Origin: Hymenobacter sp. IS2118
GTDB lineage: Bacteria > Bacteroidota > Bacteroidia > Cytophagales > Hymenobacteraceae
Direction: 5' to 3'
Assembly (NCBI RefSeq): GCF_000715495.1
Contig: NZ_JNLX01000103.1
Span: forward strand, 1 to 36,846
DNA length: 36,846 nucleotides
Of this stretch, positions 14,524 to 22,531 are shown piece by piece. The notes under the pieces were generated by a model that searched no databases, was not told where the DNA came from, and saw nothing but the letters and a program-made list of their open reading frames with translations. The stretch's first letter is position 1, and each line of letters begins with the position of its first letter. The position numbers were made by a program, and so were the translations under genes.

Positions 14524-16071
14524 ATGACTGAGAGAGAAGTTCGGGTGCGTTTTGCACCGTCGCCCACCGGGCCGCTGCACATTGGCGGGGTTCGCACGGC
14601 CCTTTACAACTACCTACTGGCCCGCAAGCTGGGCGGCAAGATGCTGTTGCGCATCGAAGACACCGACCAGAACCGCTTCGTACCCGGCGCCGAAAACTAC
14701 ATTCTGGAAGCGCTGGCCTGGTGCGGCATCGTGATTGACGAGGGCGTGGGCCCCGGCGGCCCGCACGCGCCCTACCGCCAGAGCGAGCGCAAGCCCATGT
14801 ACAAGCAGTACGCCGACCAGCTCATCGCCAGCGGCCACGCCTACTACGCCTTCGACACGCCCGAGGAGCTGGACGCCATGCGCGCCCGCCTACAGGCCGC
14901 CAAGGTGCCCAACCCGCAGTACAACAGCATTACCCGCGCCCAGATGCGCAACTCTCTCACCCTACCCGAGGACGAGGTGAAGCAGCTGCTCGACAGCGGC
15001 ACGCCTTATGTCATTCGCCTCAAGGTGCCGCGGAAGGAAGAAGTGCGCTTCCAGGACCTGATTCGGGGCTGGGTGGTGGTGCATTCCTCGGCCATTGATG
15101 ACAAGGTGCTGATGAAGTCGGATGGCATGCCGACCTATCACCTGGCCAACATCGTGGACGACCATTTGATGGAAATCTCGCACGTCATTCGGGGCGAAGA
15201 GTGGCTGCCGAGCGCACCGCTGCACGTTTTGCTCTACCGCTACCTGGGCTGGGAAAGCACCATGCCCCAGTTTGCCCACTTGCCGCTGCTGCTCAAGCCC
15301 GACGGCACCGGCAAGCTCAGCAAGCGCGATGGCGACAAGCTTGGCTTCCCGGTATTTCCGCTGGAATGGCACGGCACCGACGCCGAAACCGGCGAGCCCA
15401 CCCTGAGCCGCGGCTACCGCGAAGACGGTTACCTGCCCGAAGCCTTCATCAACTTTCTGGCTTTTCTGGGCTGGAACCCTGGCTCGCAGCAGGAGATTTT
15501 CTCAATGGAGGAGCTGATTGAAGCCTTTTCCATTGAGCGGGTGAGCAAGTCGCCGGCCCGCTTCGACCAGAACAAGGTGAAGTGGTACAACGAGCACTAC
15601 CTGCGCGCCAAGTCCAACGCCGAGCTGGCGCCCTACCTGCTCACCGCATTGGCAGAGCACGGCATTGCCTGTTCGCCGGAAAAGGCCGAGCAGATTGTGG
15701 GCGTGATGAAGGAGCGGGTGAGCTTTCCGAACGACTTTTGGCAGGAGGCAAAATATTTCTTCCAGGCGCCGGACAGCTACGACGAGCAGGTGGTGAGCAA
15801 GAAATGGAACCCGCAGGTAGCCGCCGCGCTAGCGGCCTACGCCGACGCCTTGGCCGGCGCCGCCGAGCCCACGGCCGAAGCCCTCAAAGGCCTGTTCAAC
15901 CAAACGATAGAGGCGCAGGGGCTGAAACCCGGCCAGGTGCTGCAAGCCCTGCGCGTGGCCGTGACGGGTGCCGGCGCCGGCCCGGATTTGTTCGAGACGC
16001 TCGTGATTTTGGGCGTTGCGGAAGTAGCAGCGCGCTTGCGCGCAGCGGTTGCTACGCTCACCCTGAGCTAG
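14524..16071 (+). CDS. gltX: glutamyl-tRNA synthetase
   Basis: 515 residues from ATG at 14524 (MTEREVRVRFAPSPTG); the frame is open further upstream but through the leader hairpin. It charges tRNA-Glu with glutamate. Class I signatures are PSPTGPLHIGG (HIGH, about 12-22) and KLSKRDG (KMSKS). Other family blocks are LLRIEDTDQNRF, PYRQSERKPMY, DGMPTYHLANIVDDHLM and HVIRGEEWLPSAPLH. The C-terminal anticodon-binding region is full length. The hairpin just before the start suggests control of transcription in the leader. A strong terminator follows at 16117-16165. Confidence 0.97.
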   Translation: MTEREVRVRFAPSPTGPLHIGGVRTALYNYLLARKLGGKMLLRIEDTDQNRFVPGAENYILEALAWCGIVIDEGVGPGGPHAPYRQSERKPMYKQYADQLIASGHAYYAFDTPEELDAMRARLQAAKVPNPQYNSITRAQMRNSLTLPEDEVKQLLDSGTPYVIRLKVPRKEEVRFQDLIRGWVVVHSSAIDDKVLMKSDGMPTYHLANIVDDHLMEISHVIRGEEWLPSAPLHVLLYRYLGWESTMPQFAHLPLLLKPDGTGKLSKRDGDKLGFPVFPLEWHGTDAETGEPTLSRGYREDGYLPEAFINFLAFLGWNPGSQQEIFSMEELIEAFSIERVSKSPARFDQNKVKWYNEHYLRAKSNAELAPYLLTALAEHGIACSPEKAEQIVGVMKERVSFPNDFWQEAKYFFQAPDSYDEQVVSKKWNPQVAAALAAYADALAGAAEPTAEALKGLFNQTIEAQGLKPGQVLQALRVAVTGAGAGPDLFETLVILGVAEVAARLRAAVATLTLS

Positions 16072-16116
16072 GCATCAGATTCGTACTTAGTAGGCAAACA
16101 CTGAATAAATCAATCC

Positions 16117-16165
16117 AAAAAGCAAACGGACGAGCTGCGTAACGCGGCCCGTCCGTTTGCTTTTT
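16117..16165 (+). terminator. gltX terminator
   Basis: AAAAAGCAAACGGACG (16117-16132) and CGTCCGTTTGCTTTTT (16150-16165) pair perfectly over 16 bases; the interior can extend with mismatches. The end is a T-tract, 45 bases after the gltX stop. Confidence 0.92.
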
Positions 16166-16650
16166 AGGCCAAAAATCAATAGCAAACGCAGTTGTTATTT
16201 TTCAGACTATTGATTTTTAAAATATAATTATTTCAAGCAAAACCAAGCAGAATAATTATTGGGGGCCGGGTGCGAACGTTGGAAAAAGCAACTGGCTCGG
16301 AACGGAAAAAATCTATTGCATTCCGTTATATACTTGCATGCCAGGATTGTGCTTCCGTAATTTGAAGTTCTGAATTGTCGGTTATAGGCATATTTTGTTC
16401 CGAATTAAAAGAAAAACATACCTAATCTAAGGTTAGAGCCCATTGGCAGCTTTCAAGAAATAATACCACTTTCGATTTCAACCAATTCAGTCACTTTTTC
16501 AATATCAGCCTATGGGTAAAAAATTGTAAATAACTCCGTTCCCTCTAAGACAAAGCGCGCGTCGTGCTCCAGGCACAAGTTGCCAATTTGGTTCGCGATG
16601 GGCTGTACTAACGCCTAAAATTCTACTCACCCCCTACCCTGCTACCTTAC
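16166..16650. other. AT-rich intergenic region before the T9SS gene
   Basis: About 485 bases without a credible gene. It is clearly AT-richer than the flanks, as expected for a promoter region of the large gene at 16651. I could not pick a -33/-7 pair with proper spacing, and found no riboswitch or RNA gene. Confidence 0.5.
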
Positions 16651-19600
16651 ATGAAACACAACTTACGAGTTTGGACTGCGCTAGCCGCACTCCTGATAAC
16701 CGGCCTGAACAACAGCCCCACCGTGCGGGCTGAAGGCTCCAAGCAACTAACCCCCAACAATCCGGGCACCACCGAGAACCTGACGTCGGCCACGAATACC
16801 CGAGCAGGATATCTGATTCACGACTCTAATTCGCCGAATCCGGTTTCGCAGCTCTTTCTCAAGCCGAACGCACCCGACGAGCAGCGCATGTATGTGCGGA
16901 TGAAGCCCGGCGAAACGCTGTACTACGGCTTGCAACGCACTACTACCGGCCTGAATATCAACCAAAACAACGTCATTATTACGGTGAAGTGGGTTGACGA
17001 ATTTGGCCTGGAGCAGAGCCAGACCACAACGCTGGTCACGGCTACGGGCACCAACCCCTTCAATGCGCAGCTGAGCCCCGACCAAAACGGGGTGATTGAC
17101 GACGCGGCACAGAACCTGGCGGGCCCAAAAACCGCTACCAACCCCACCGGCTACGACGCCCTGACCATTACCTACCCGGCCAGCCAAACCGGAACCCGTG
17201 ACTACTGGGTGGAAATGACCCAGGTTGGCGAAGCGGGATTATCTGCCGATGGCAAGCAGTCCTTTTATGATTTCTGGGACTTCACCGTAAAGAATGCCTC
17301 CGACCAGGAGCAGAAAGGCCGGCTGTTCAGCAAGTTCTGGGCCTTTACGTCGGGCCGCTCGACGGGGTCGGCGTTTCTAAATCGCCTGTCGGCCACGTTC
17401 AACATGTTTACGCTGGTGCCCAGCCCCGCCGCCGGCCAATACTACGTGAAGCAAGTAGAGCTGGCGGGCATGCGGCCGCTGAACTTCTTTTTCGTGGCCA
17501 ATGCCAAAGGCTCCGGTACTGCATCCACCGATTTTACGGAGAGCCGGAAAAGCACGACTGGCACGGGCGGCTACGCGGAATACCTCAACTTTGTGAACGA
17601 CCCGGACATCACCTTGTGGCCCAGCGCGCCGGTGCCGGTGTTTAGCCGCACGGCGCAGTTTTTCTGCAACCCCCTCAATGCCACCGGTTCGGCCGCATTC
17701 ACCACAACCAGCGGCGAAAACGGCTCGGTGAATGTGCTCATCGACCTGAATAACAACGGCATTCAGGACGACATCGACGTGCTGCTCACGCAAACGGTGC
17801 AGTCCAACGTCCCCGCTACGCTGCTCTGGAACGGCCGGGACCGGCTCAATGCGGTAGTCGCGCCGGGCCCCAACGTCAAAATCACCTTGTCCTTCACCAG
17901 CACCGGGGCGCCGGTGAACTACCCTTTGTACGACGCGGAGGGCAACGACGACGGCTTGCGCGTTCAAAACGTGCGCCCCTCTTCCGGCGGCAACACGTTC
18001 TTCGACCGGCTTTATTGGGACGATACCAACCTACCTAACAGCCTGTTTCCTGATGCTGCCGGCACGCCCGAAAACGAACGGGTTCGCCTCAACGGCGCCG
18101 ACTCGACGCCGGGCGTGCACCGCTGGGGCGATGCCACCAACGACGTTGGCAACAACATCACGATGAATACCTGGACGTACGGCTTCATTACGCCCATCGA
18201 CCAGGTGTTTACCTACGAGTTTTTGTGCGACAACGACAACGACCTGGTTGGTGACCCGATTGACCTGGACGATGATAACGACGGCATCCTGGACCTGACG
18301 GAGACCTTTGGCGTTGACCCGCAGCTCGTGGGGCCAAGCGGCGTGCTGGTTTACCTCGACGCGGCCTACATTCATCCGATTCTGGGCGGCTACATCGACC
18401 TGAACCGGGACGGCATCAACGACATTTTCGACACTGACAACGACGGCATTCCCAACCACTTTGATTTGGACGCCGACGGCGACGGCATCCCCGACGCGGT
18501 GGAGGCCAATAGCAACGTGGTGCCAACGTATGCGCGCGGAACCGCTGCAAACAACAACCGAAGCAGCTACAGCGCGGCTGCATCCCGGTACATCGGTGCC
18601 GTGGGCGCCAATGGTATTCCCAACGCGGCGGAGTCGAACAACAACGACAGCGGCACCTTGCGAACGGCATTGGTTCAAAATGCGGCTGATGATGCCGATT
18701 CGGACACTCGTACCGCCGGCAGCAATACGGCCAGGCTCTACAACTTCCTCGACATTGACTCCGACAACGACGGCATCAGCGACGAGATAGAGTTTCAGAC
18801 CACGGCTGCTTACGACATCCGCAAGGCCCAGGCCAACTTCACTACCGACACCGACAGAAACGGCTTGCGCGATGCCTACGACCCCGGCAACGGCGGCACG
18901 GCCATTGGTACGCCGGTAAATTCGGACGGGACGGGCGCCATTGATATGTTTGCCACCGACTCGGACGGTGACAACGCTGGCAAATCGGAGATACTTGTCT
19001 ACCGCCAAACGGCCGACTGGTCCGAAGGCTTTGCTATTGGCAGCGACGGGGTTTCGGGGTCAGAAATAGTGGCCAAAGCCGCCGTCTTCGCGACATTGAA
19101 CCCCACTAAATCCGGCTACTATCCCATTACCAATGACGCCGATGGCAACGCCAGCGTGCTGTCGCTGTTTCTGCAGGATGCCAACGCCAACGGCATTCCC
19201 AACTTCCTGGAGCGGGGCAATGTGTATTACCACGACGACAACTTCAATGGCCTGGTCGACCTCTACGACCCGACGTACGGCGGCGCGCCCTCTACGGCCC
19301 CTAAAATGGGCACTGCCACCGAGGCGGCTTTCCGCTCCTTTGCCGTTGAGGTACCGCTGCCGGTAACGCTGGTTGATTTCACTGCATTGGCGGCCGGCAC
19401 CAACGCGCTGCTGCGCTGGGCCACGGCGCAGGAGCAGGACAACGCCGGCTTCGACATTGAGCGCTCGGCCGATGGCAAAGCCTTCGCGAAAGTGTATTTC
19501 GTGACGGGCCAAGGCACGACTTCGCAACGCACCAGCTATGCCTACACGGACAAAGGCGCGGGCCTGCGGCCTACCACCTGGTTCTACCGCCTGCGCCAGG

Positions 19601-19896
19601 TAGACCGTGACGGCACGGCGAGCTACTCGCCCGTGCGCGTGATTTCCTTTGCCGGAACCAGCCGCCCGGCCCAGCTGGTGGCCTACCCCAACCCGGCCCA
19701 CAACGCGATGCGGGTGCTGGTGCTGGGCAATGCGCCCACGGCCCCCTTGCAGCTGTTCGACGCGGTGGGCCGGCTGGTACATTCCCAGCTTGCCCCCACG
19801 GACGGTGCGGAGGCGGTGATGCCACTGACTAGCTTGCCCGCCGGCATCTACGTTTTGCGTTGCGGCACGCTAAGCCAGCGCATCACGGTGGAGTAA
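16651..19896 (+). CDS. large T9SS-secreted protein with Asp-rich calcium-binding repeats
   Basis: 1081 residues. A signal peptide (KHNLRVWTALAALLITGL) is followed by a long beta-rich N-terminal part without a named family. Residues about 525-760 hold thrombospondin type 3-like calcium motifs: DNDNDLVGD, DLDDDNDGILD, DTDNDGIPN, DLDADGDGIPD, DIDSDNDGISD and DTDRNGLRD. Around 905-1000 an Ig/FnIII-like module (TLVDFTALAAGTNALLRWAT) precedes the C-terminal type IX sorting domain from about 1008 (VAYPNPAHNAMRVLV, LFDAVGRLV, LPAGIYVLRCG). It should be exported across the outer membrane and anchored or released at the surface. Adhesion or surface-layer function is inference. It stands alone with its own terminator. 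Confidence 0.9.
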   Translation: MKHNLRVWTALAALLITGLNNSPTVRAEGSKQLTPNNPGTTENLTSATNTRAGYLIHDSNSPNPVSQLFLKPNAPDEQRMYVRMKPGETLYYGLQRTTTGLNINQNNVIITVKWVDEFGLEQSQTTTLVTATGTNPFNAQLSPDQNGVIDDAAQNLAGPKTATNPTGYDALTITYPASQTGTRDYWVEMTQVGEAGLSADGKQSFYDFWDFTVKNASDQEQKGRLFSKFWAFTSGRSTGSAFLNRLSATFNMFTLVPSPAAGQYYVKQVELAGMRPLNFFFVANAKGSGTASTDFTESRKSTTGTGGYAEYLNFVNDPDITLWPSAPVPVFSRTAQFFCNPLNATGSAAFTTTSGENGSVNVLIDLNNNGIQDDIDVLLTQTVQSNVPATLLWNGRDRLNAVVAPGPNVKITLSFTSTGAPVNYPLYDAEGNDDGLRVQNVRPSSGGNTFFDRLYWDDTNLPNSLFPDAAGTPENERVRLNGADSTPGVHRWGDATNDVGNNITMNTWTYGFITPIDQVFTYEFLCDNDNDLVGDPIDLDDDNDGILDLTETFGVDPQLVGPSGVLVYLDAAYIHPILGGYIDLNRDGINDIFDTDNDGIPNHFDLDADGDGIPDAVEANSNVVPTYARGTAANNNRSSYSAAASRYIGAVGANGIPNAAESNNNDSGTLRTALVQNAADDADSDTRTAGSNTARLYNFLDIDSDNDGISDEIEFQTTAAYDIRKAQANFTTDTDRNGLRDAYDPGNGGTAIGTPVNSDGTGAIDMFATDSDGDNAGKSEILVYRQTADWSEGFAIGSDGVSGSEIVAKAAVFATLNPTKSGYYPITNDADGNASVLSLFLQDANANGIPNFLERGNVYYHDDNFNGLVDLYDPTYGGAPSTAPKMGTATEAAFRSFAVEVPLPVTLVDFTALAAGTNALLRWATAQEQDNAGFDIERSADGKAFAKVYFVTGQGTTSQRTSYAYTDKGAGLRPTTWFYRLRQVDRDGTASYSPVRVISFAGTSRPAQLVAYPNPAHNAMRVLVLGNAPTAPLQLFDAVGRLVHSQLAPTDGAEAVMPLTSLPAGIYVLRCGTLSQRITVE

Positions 19897-19925
19897 TGCG
19901 TTTTGGGCTGCCCGCGCAGCAGCAG

Positions 19926-19958
19926 AAAGAGGGTTGGCCAGGGCCAGCCCTCTTTTTT
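19926..19958 (+). terminator. terminator of the T9SS protein gene
   Basis: AAAGAGGGTTGG (19926-19937) pairs with CCAGCCCTCTTT (19944-19955), one G-T pair, 6-base loop, followed by more T. It starts 30 bases past the stop codon. Confidence 0.88.
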
Positions 19959-20044
19959 TGCTTATTTGGCCCTCAATCGGGCCACCTCCGCGCGCTACTT
20001 CGCGTAAAGTGTTGCGACAGCAGTTGCCTCAACCGTTCCGCATC

Positions 20045-20434
20045 ATGGCCAAGAAACCCGTAAAACCCAAGTCGAAAACCCAGGACCCCGAAAAAAAGGC
20101 CCGCGTCCATAAAGAGCTGGACGGCTTTGAAATTGGCGTGAACCCGTTGGGCGAAATCACTTCCAATTACAGCATCGAAGAAATAAACCAGTTTTTGGGA
20201 CGCCACGTGCGCGATAAAAAACTGGTGGACCGGGCCGGCCAGTTCGGCGAAAAGCCCGCGCCCGACGAAACCGAGGACGAGGCCTTTCCCATTGCCGACG
20301 CCGAGCACGCGCCCGACCCGGAGGAAACCGACGAGGATTTCATGAAGCGCACCAGCCGCGAGGCCAAGCGCAAAAAGCCCGCGCCCGAATCCAATGCCGC
20401 TAAAACCCGCGCCAACCTTCCGGACGACGAGTAA
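20045..20434 (+). CDS. charged hypothetical protein
   Basis: 129 residues from ATG at 20045 (MAKKPVKPKSK). No signal peptide or membrane helix. The N-terminus is basic; the middle has one probable folded segment (LDGFEIGVNPLGEITSNYS, IEEINQFLGRHVRDKKLV), and the second half is acidic and probably disordered (DETEDEAFP, DPEETDEDFM) with a short basic patch (RSREAKRKKP-like: TSREAKRKKP). It may be a cytoplasmic partner or nucleic-acid-associated protein, but no family was recognised. The gene is convergent with the MORN-like lipoprotein gene (18-base gap). Confidence 0.65.
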   Translation: MAKKPVKPKSKTQDPEKKARVHKELDGFEIGVNPLGEITSNYSIEEINQFLGRHVRDKKLVDRAGQFGEKPAPDETEDEAFPIADAEHAPDPEETDEDFMKRTSREAKRKKPAPESNAAKTRANLPDDE

Positions 20435-20452
20435 TGCCTTTCCGAATCCGCG

Positions 20453-21067
20453 CTAAAGCGTGGTGGAAGAGCTGACGAGCCGGCCGTTTTCAAAGTTTTC
20501 TACCCGTTGAAGCTGGCCGTTCTGGTAGGTTTCGGTGCGGGTACGAAGATTTTTCTGGTAGTTTTCCGCCTGCGTCAGCTGGCTGTTTTCATAGGTTTCG
20601 GCGCGGGTGAGGGTGCCGTCGGTATAGGTTTGAACGGATGTTATCTGGCCGTCTTCCGCATAGCTCGTCCAGGGGCCGAACCAGTAGAAGCGCGCGCCGC
20701 TGCCGCCGGTCACCCACTGCGCCTTGCCGCGCCGGGCCACTTTTCCATCAGGATACCAGTACGTTACTTCGCAAAACCCTTCGCGGCCGTAGCGCTCAGA
20801 ACGGTCGAGCTGCCCGGTGGGCGAGAAGTAGCGGAAGGTGCGCACCGGCCGGCCGTGGCGGTACTGCCCCGTAGTGAAGGGCTGCCGCTTAGCATCGTCG
20901 TCGTAGTAGGTGCGCCAGCGACCTTTTGCCAGCCCGTCGCGGTCGTAACGGTTGGGTTTCCAAAACCCACGGGCCTCAGCCCGGGTGGCAGCGCCAGGGC
21001 CAGCGCAGGCACTGAGCAGGAGTAAAACGAGGCAGCAGCTCAGAAAAAACAGTCTTTGGTGGAGCAT
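20453..21067 (-). CDS. MORN-repeat-like lipoprotein
   Basis: 204 residues. A signal peptide ends in the lipobox LLSAC (Cys21), then CAGPGAATRAEARG. The rest follows the YxxGxxxGxWxxY style of MORN/YwqK-like proteins: YDRDGLAKGRWRTYYDD, FTTGQYRHGRPVRTFRYFS, PTGQLDRSERY, WYPDGKVARRGK. The C-terminal 60 residues are short regular repeats of about 10-12 residues (YTDGTLTRAETYENSQLTQ, then AENYQKNLRTRTETYQNG, QLQRVENFENGRL). Such repeats form beta-hairpin rods; the partner is unknown. It is probably in the outer or inner membrane facing the periplasm. Confidence 0.8.
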   Translation of the reverse strand: MLHQRLFFLSCCLVLLLLSACAGPGAATRAEARGFWKPNRYDRDGLAKGRWRTYYDDDAKRQPFTTGQYRHGRPVRTFRYFSPTGQLDRSERYGREGFCEVTYWYPDGKVARRGKAQWVTGGSGARFYWFGPWTSYAEDGQITSVQTYTDGTLTRAETYENSQLTQAENYQKNLRTRTETYQNGQLQRVENFENGRLVSSSTTL

Positions 21068-21157
21068 GGCGACAGCGGGTTTTGTTACAACTATGAAGTT
21101 AGTTAAAACTCCTCGCTCAACGCTATTGTGCTTGAAAATTATATCCTGAAACTTACA

Positions 21158-21290
21158 TAGGACTTACGCCCTCAGCCGCTGACGCGCGGGGCCGACGAAA
21201 CCAGCCGGGGCGAACCACGGCGTTTGGAAACGCCAAGCCAGCAAGCCACGCGTCAGAGACGCGCGCCAGCGGCTGAGGGCGTAAGACCTG
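21158..21290. mobile_element. MITE-like inverted-repeat element with 5-bp target duplication
   Basis: The two ends are inverted repeats of about 30 bases: AGGACTTACGCCCTCAGC from 21159 against the complement of 21260-21289, 28 of 30 matching, with a perfect 19-base core (21163-21181 and 21267-21285). The direct repeat TTACA flanks it exactly (21153-21157 and 21291-21295). The inside carries two further small hairpins (GGCGTTT/AAACGCC at about 21219-21234 and ACGCGTC/GACGCG at about 21248-21262) and no gene. This is the form of a non-autonomous transposable element. It sits 22 bases... about 75 bases upstream of the AIM24 gene. The rest of 21068-21364 shows no gene. Confidence 0.7.
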
Positions 21291-21328
21291 TTACAGGATG
21301 AGGGCCTGGTGAAATACGCCCGTGCCTT

Positions 21329-21336
21329 TACCTTTG
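21329..21336 (+). promoter_or_regulatory. -7-like element of the AIM24 gene
   Basis: TACCTTTG, an exact TAnnTTTG match, 28 bases before the ATG at 21365 and 38 bases after the MITE-like element. No -33 TTG was seen. Confidence 0.4.
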
Positions 21337-21364
21337 GGCGCAGCAACCATCATTCCTTTTCGCC

Positions 21365-22135
21365 ATGCTTTCCCACGACGTTGACTACCGCATTCTGGGT
21401 TCCGACATCCAGGTACTGGAAATTGAGCTCGACCCCAACGAAACCGTGATTGCCGAAGCCGGCGCTATGGTGTACATGGAGGAAGGCATCGCGTTCGAAA
21501 CCAAGATGGGGGATGGCTCCGCGCCCGACCAGGGCCTTATGGGCAAGCTCTTCTCGGCTGGCACGCGGCTCATTACCGGCGAGTCCCTCTTCATTACCCA
21601 CTTCACGCACCGCGGCGGCTACGGCAAAAGCCGGGTGGCTTTCTCAGCGCCCTACCCCGGCACCATCATCCCCGTCAACCTCGGCGACATGCCCAATGGG
21701 CTCATTGTGCAAAAAGATGGGTTTTTGGCGGCGGCGCGGGGCACCAAAATCAGCCTGCACTTCAACCAGAAATTTGGGGCGGGCTTATTTGGCGGCGAGG
21801 GCTTTATCCTCCAGAAGCTCACCGGCGACGGCAAGGCGTTCGTACATGGCGGCGGCACCATCATCGAAAAGCAGCTGAATAACGAGCTGCTGCGCGTCGA
21901 CACCGGCTGCGTGGTGGCTTTTGAGCCCAGCATTGATTTCAGTATAGCCCGCGCTGGGGGCCTGAAATCGATGATTTTTGGCGGCGAAGGCTTGATGTTG
22001 GCCACGCTCCGGGGTACGGGCCGCGTATGGATACAGTCCATGCCCGTCAAAAAGCTCATTCAAGCGCTGGCACCAGCCGGGGGCAATGCCCAAAAGGAAA
22101 GCGGCGGCCTGTTTGGCGGCCTTTTGAACGAGTAG
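21365..22135 (+). CDS. AIM24/TIGR00266 family protein
   Basis: 256 residues, normal for the bacterial AIM24 family, which forms a beta-rich fold. Signatures are VDYRILGSDIQVLEIELDP near the N-terminus, the block ETVIAEAGAMVYMEEGI, FFITHFTH-like LFITHFTHRGG, PYPGTIIPVNL, and the C-terminal SIARAGGLKSMIFGGEG with GTGRVWIQSMP. The C-terminal 20 residues are Gly-rich (GGLFGGLLNE). The biochemical role of the family is not established. Convergent with the small membrane protein at 22160. Confidence 0.88.
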   Translation: MLSHDVDYRILGSDIQVLEIELDPNETVIAEAGAMVYMEEGIAFETKMGDGSAPDQGLMGKLFSAGTRLITGESLFITHFTHRGGYGKSRVAFSAPYPGTIIPVNLGDMPNGLIVQKDGFLAAARGTKISLHFNQKFGAGLFGGEGFILQKLTGDGKAFVHGGGTIIEKQLNNELLRVDTGCVVAFEPSIDFSIARAGGLKSMIFGGEGLMLATLRGTGRVWIQSMPVKKLIQALAPAGGNAQKESGGLFGGLLNE

Positions 22136-22159
22136 CGGTAGCGGGGCCGGACGCGGGCG

Positions 22160-22396
22160 CTACTTGCGGACGCTGGTACGGGCTGATTCGTTGCCGGTTT
22201 CGGATAAGCCAGTCACCGCAAACGTTACCGTAATCGTTACCAAAATAGCGATGGCAATGCCGAATCGAATCAAAAACCGGCTGCCTTTGGCCTCATCGTG
22301 CTTGCGCCGGTCAACCTCACGGCGCTGACGGCGAGACTTATACGGACGCTGATAGGCCGATTTCTTGGCCGCGGGAGCAACAGGACTGTAGGGCAT
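22160..22396 (-). CDS. small single-pass membrane protein
   Basis: 78 residues from ATG at 22394-22396. The first 40 residues are strongly basic (KKSAYQRPYKSRRQRREVDR, then RKHDEAKG), followed by one hydrophobic helix (FGIAIAILVTITVTFAVTG) and a short polar tail. By the positive-inside rule the basic part should be cytoplasmic. No family recognised. Confidence 0.6.
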   Translation of the reverse strand: MPYSPVAPAAKKSAYQRPYKSRRQRREVDRRKHDEAKGSRFLIRFGIAIAILVTITVTFAVTGLSETGNESARTSVRK

Positions 22397-22531
22397 AAGG
22401 GCGGGAATATTGCCGTAATATTACTAAATGTTCTTTAATATAAAGCAGCTTCGTTTTCACCCGTCTGCTACCGCTGCAAACGAACCAGTGGTTTCGCTCG
22501 GGCAGGAAGCAGCCAACTTAGGAGCAGACAC

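Noticed and set aside
16166..16650. Possible RNA gene or riboswitch in the AT-rich gap
   Set aside because: No conserved stem arrangement could be recognised by eye.
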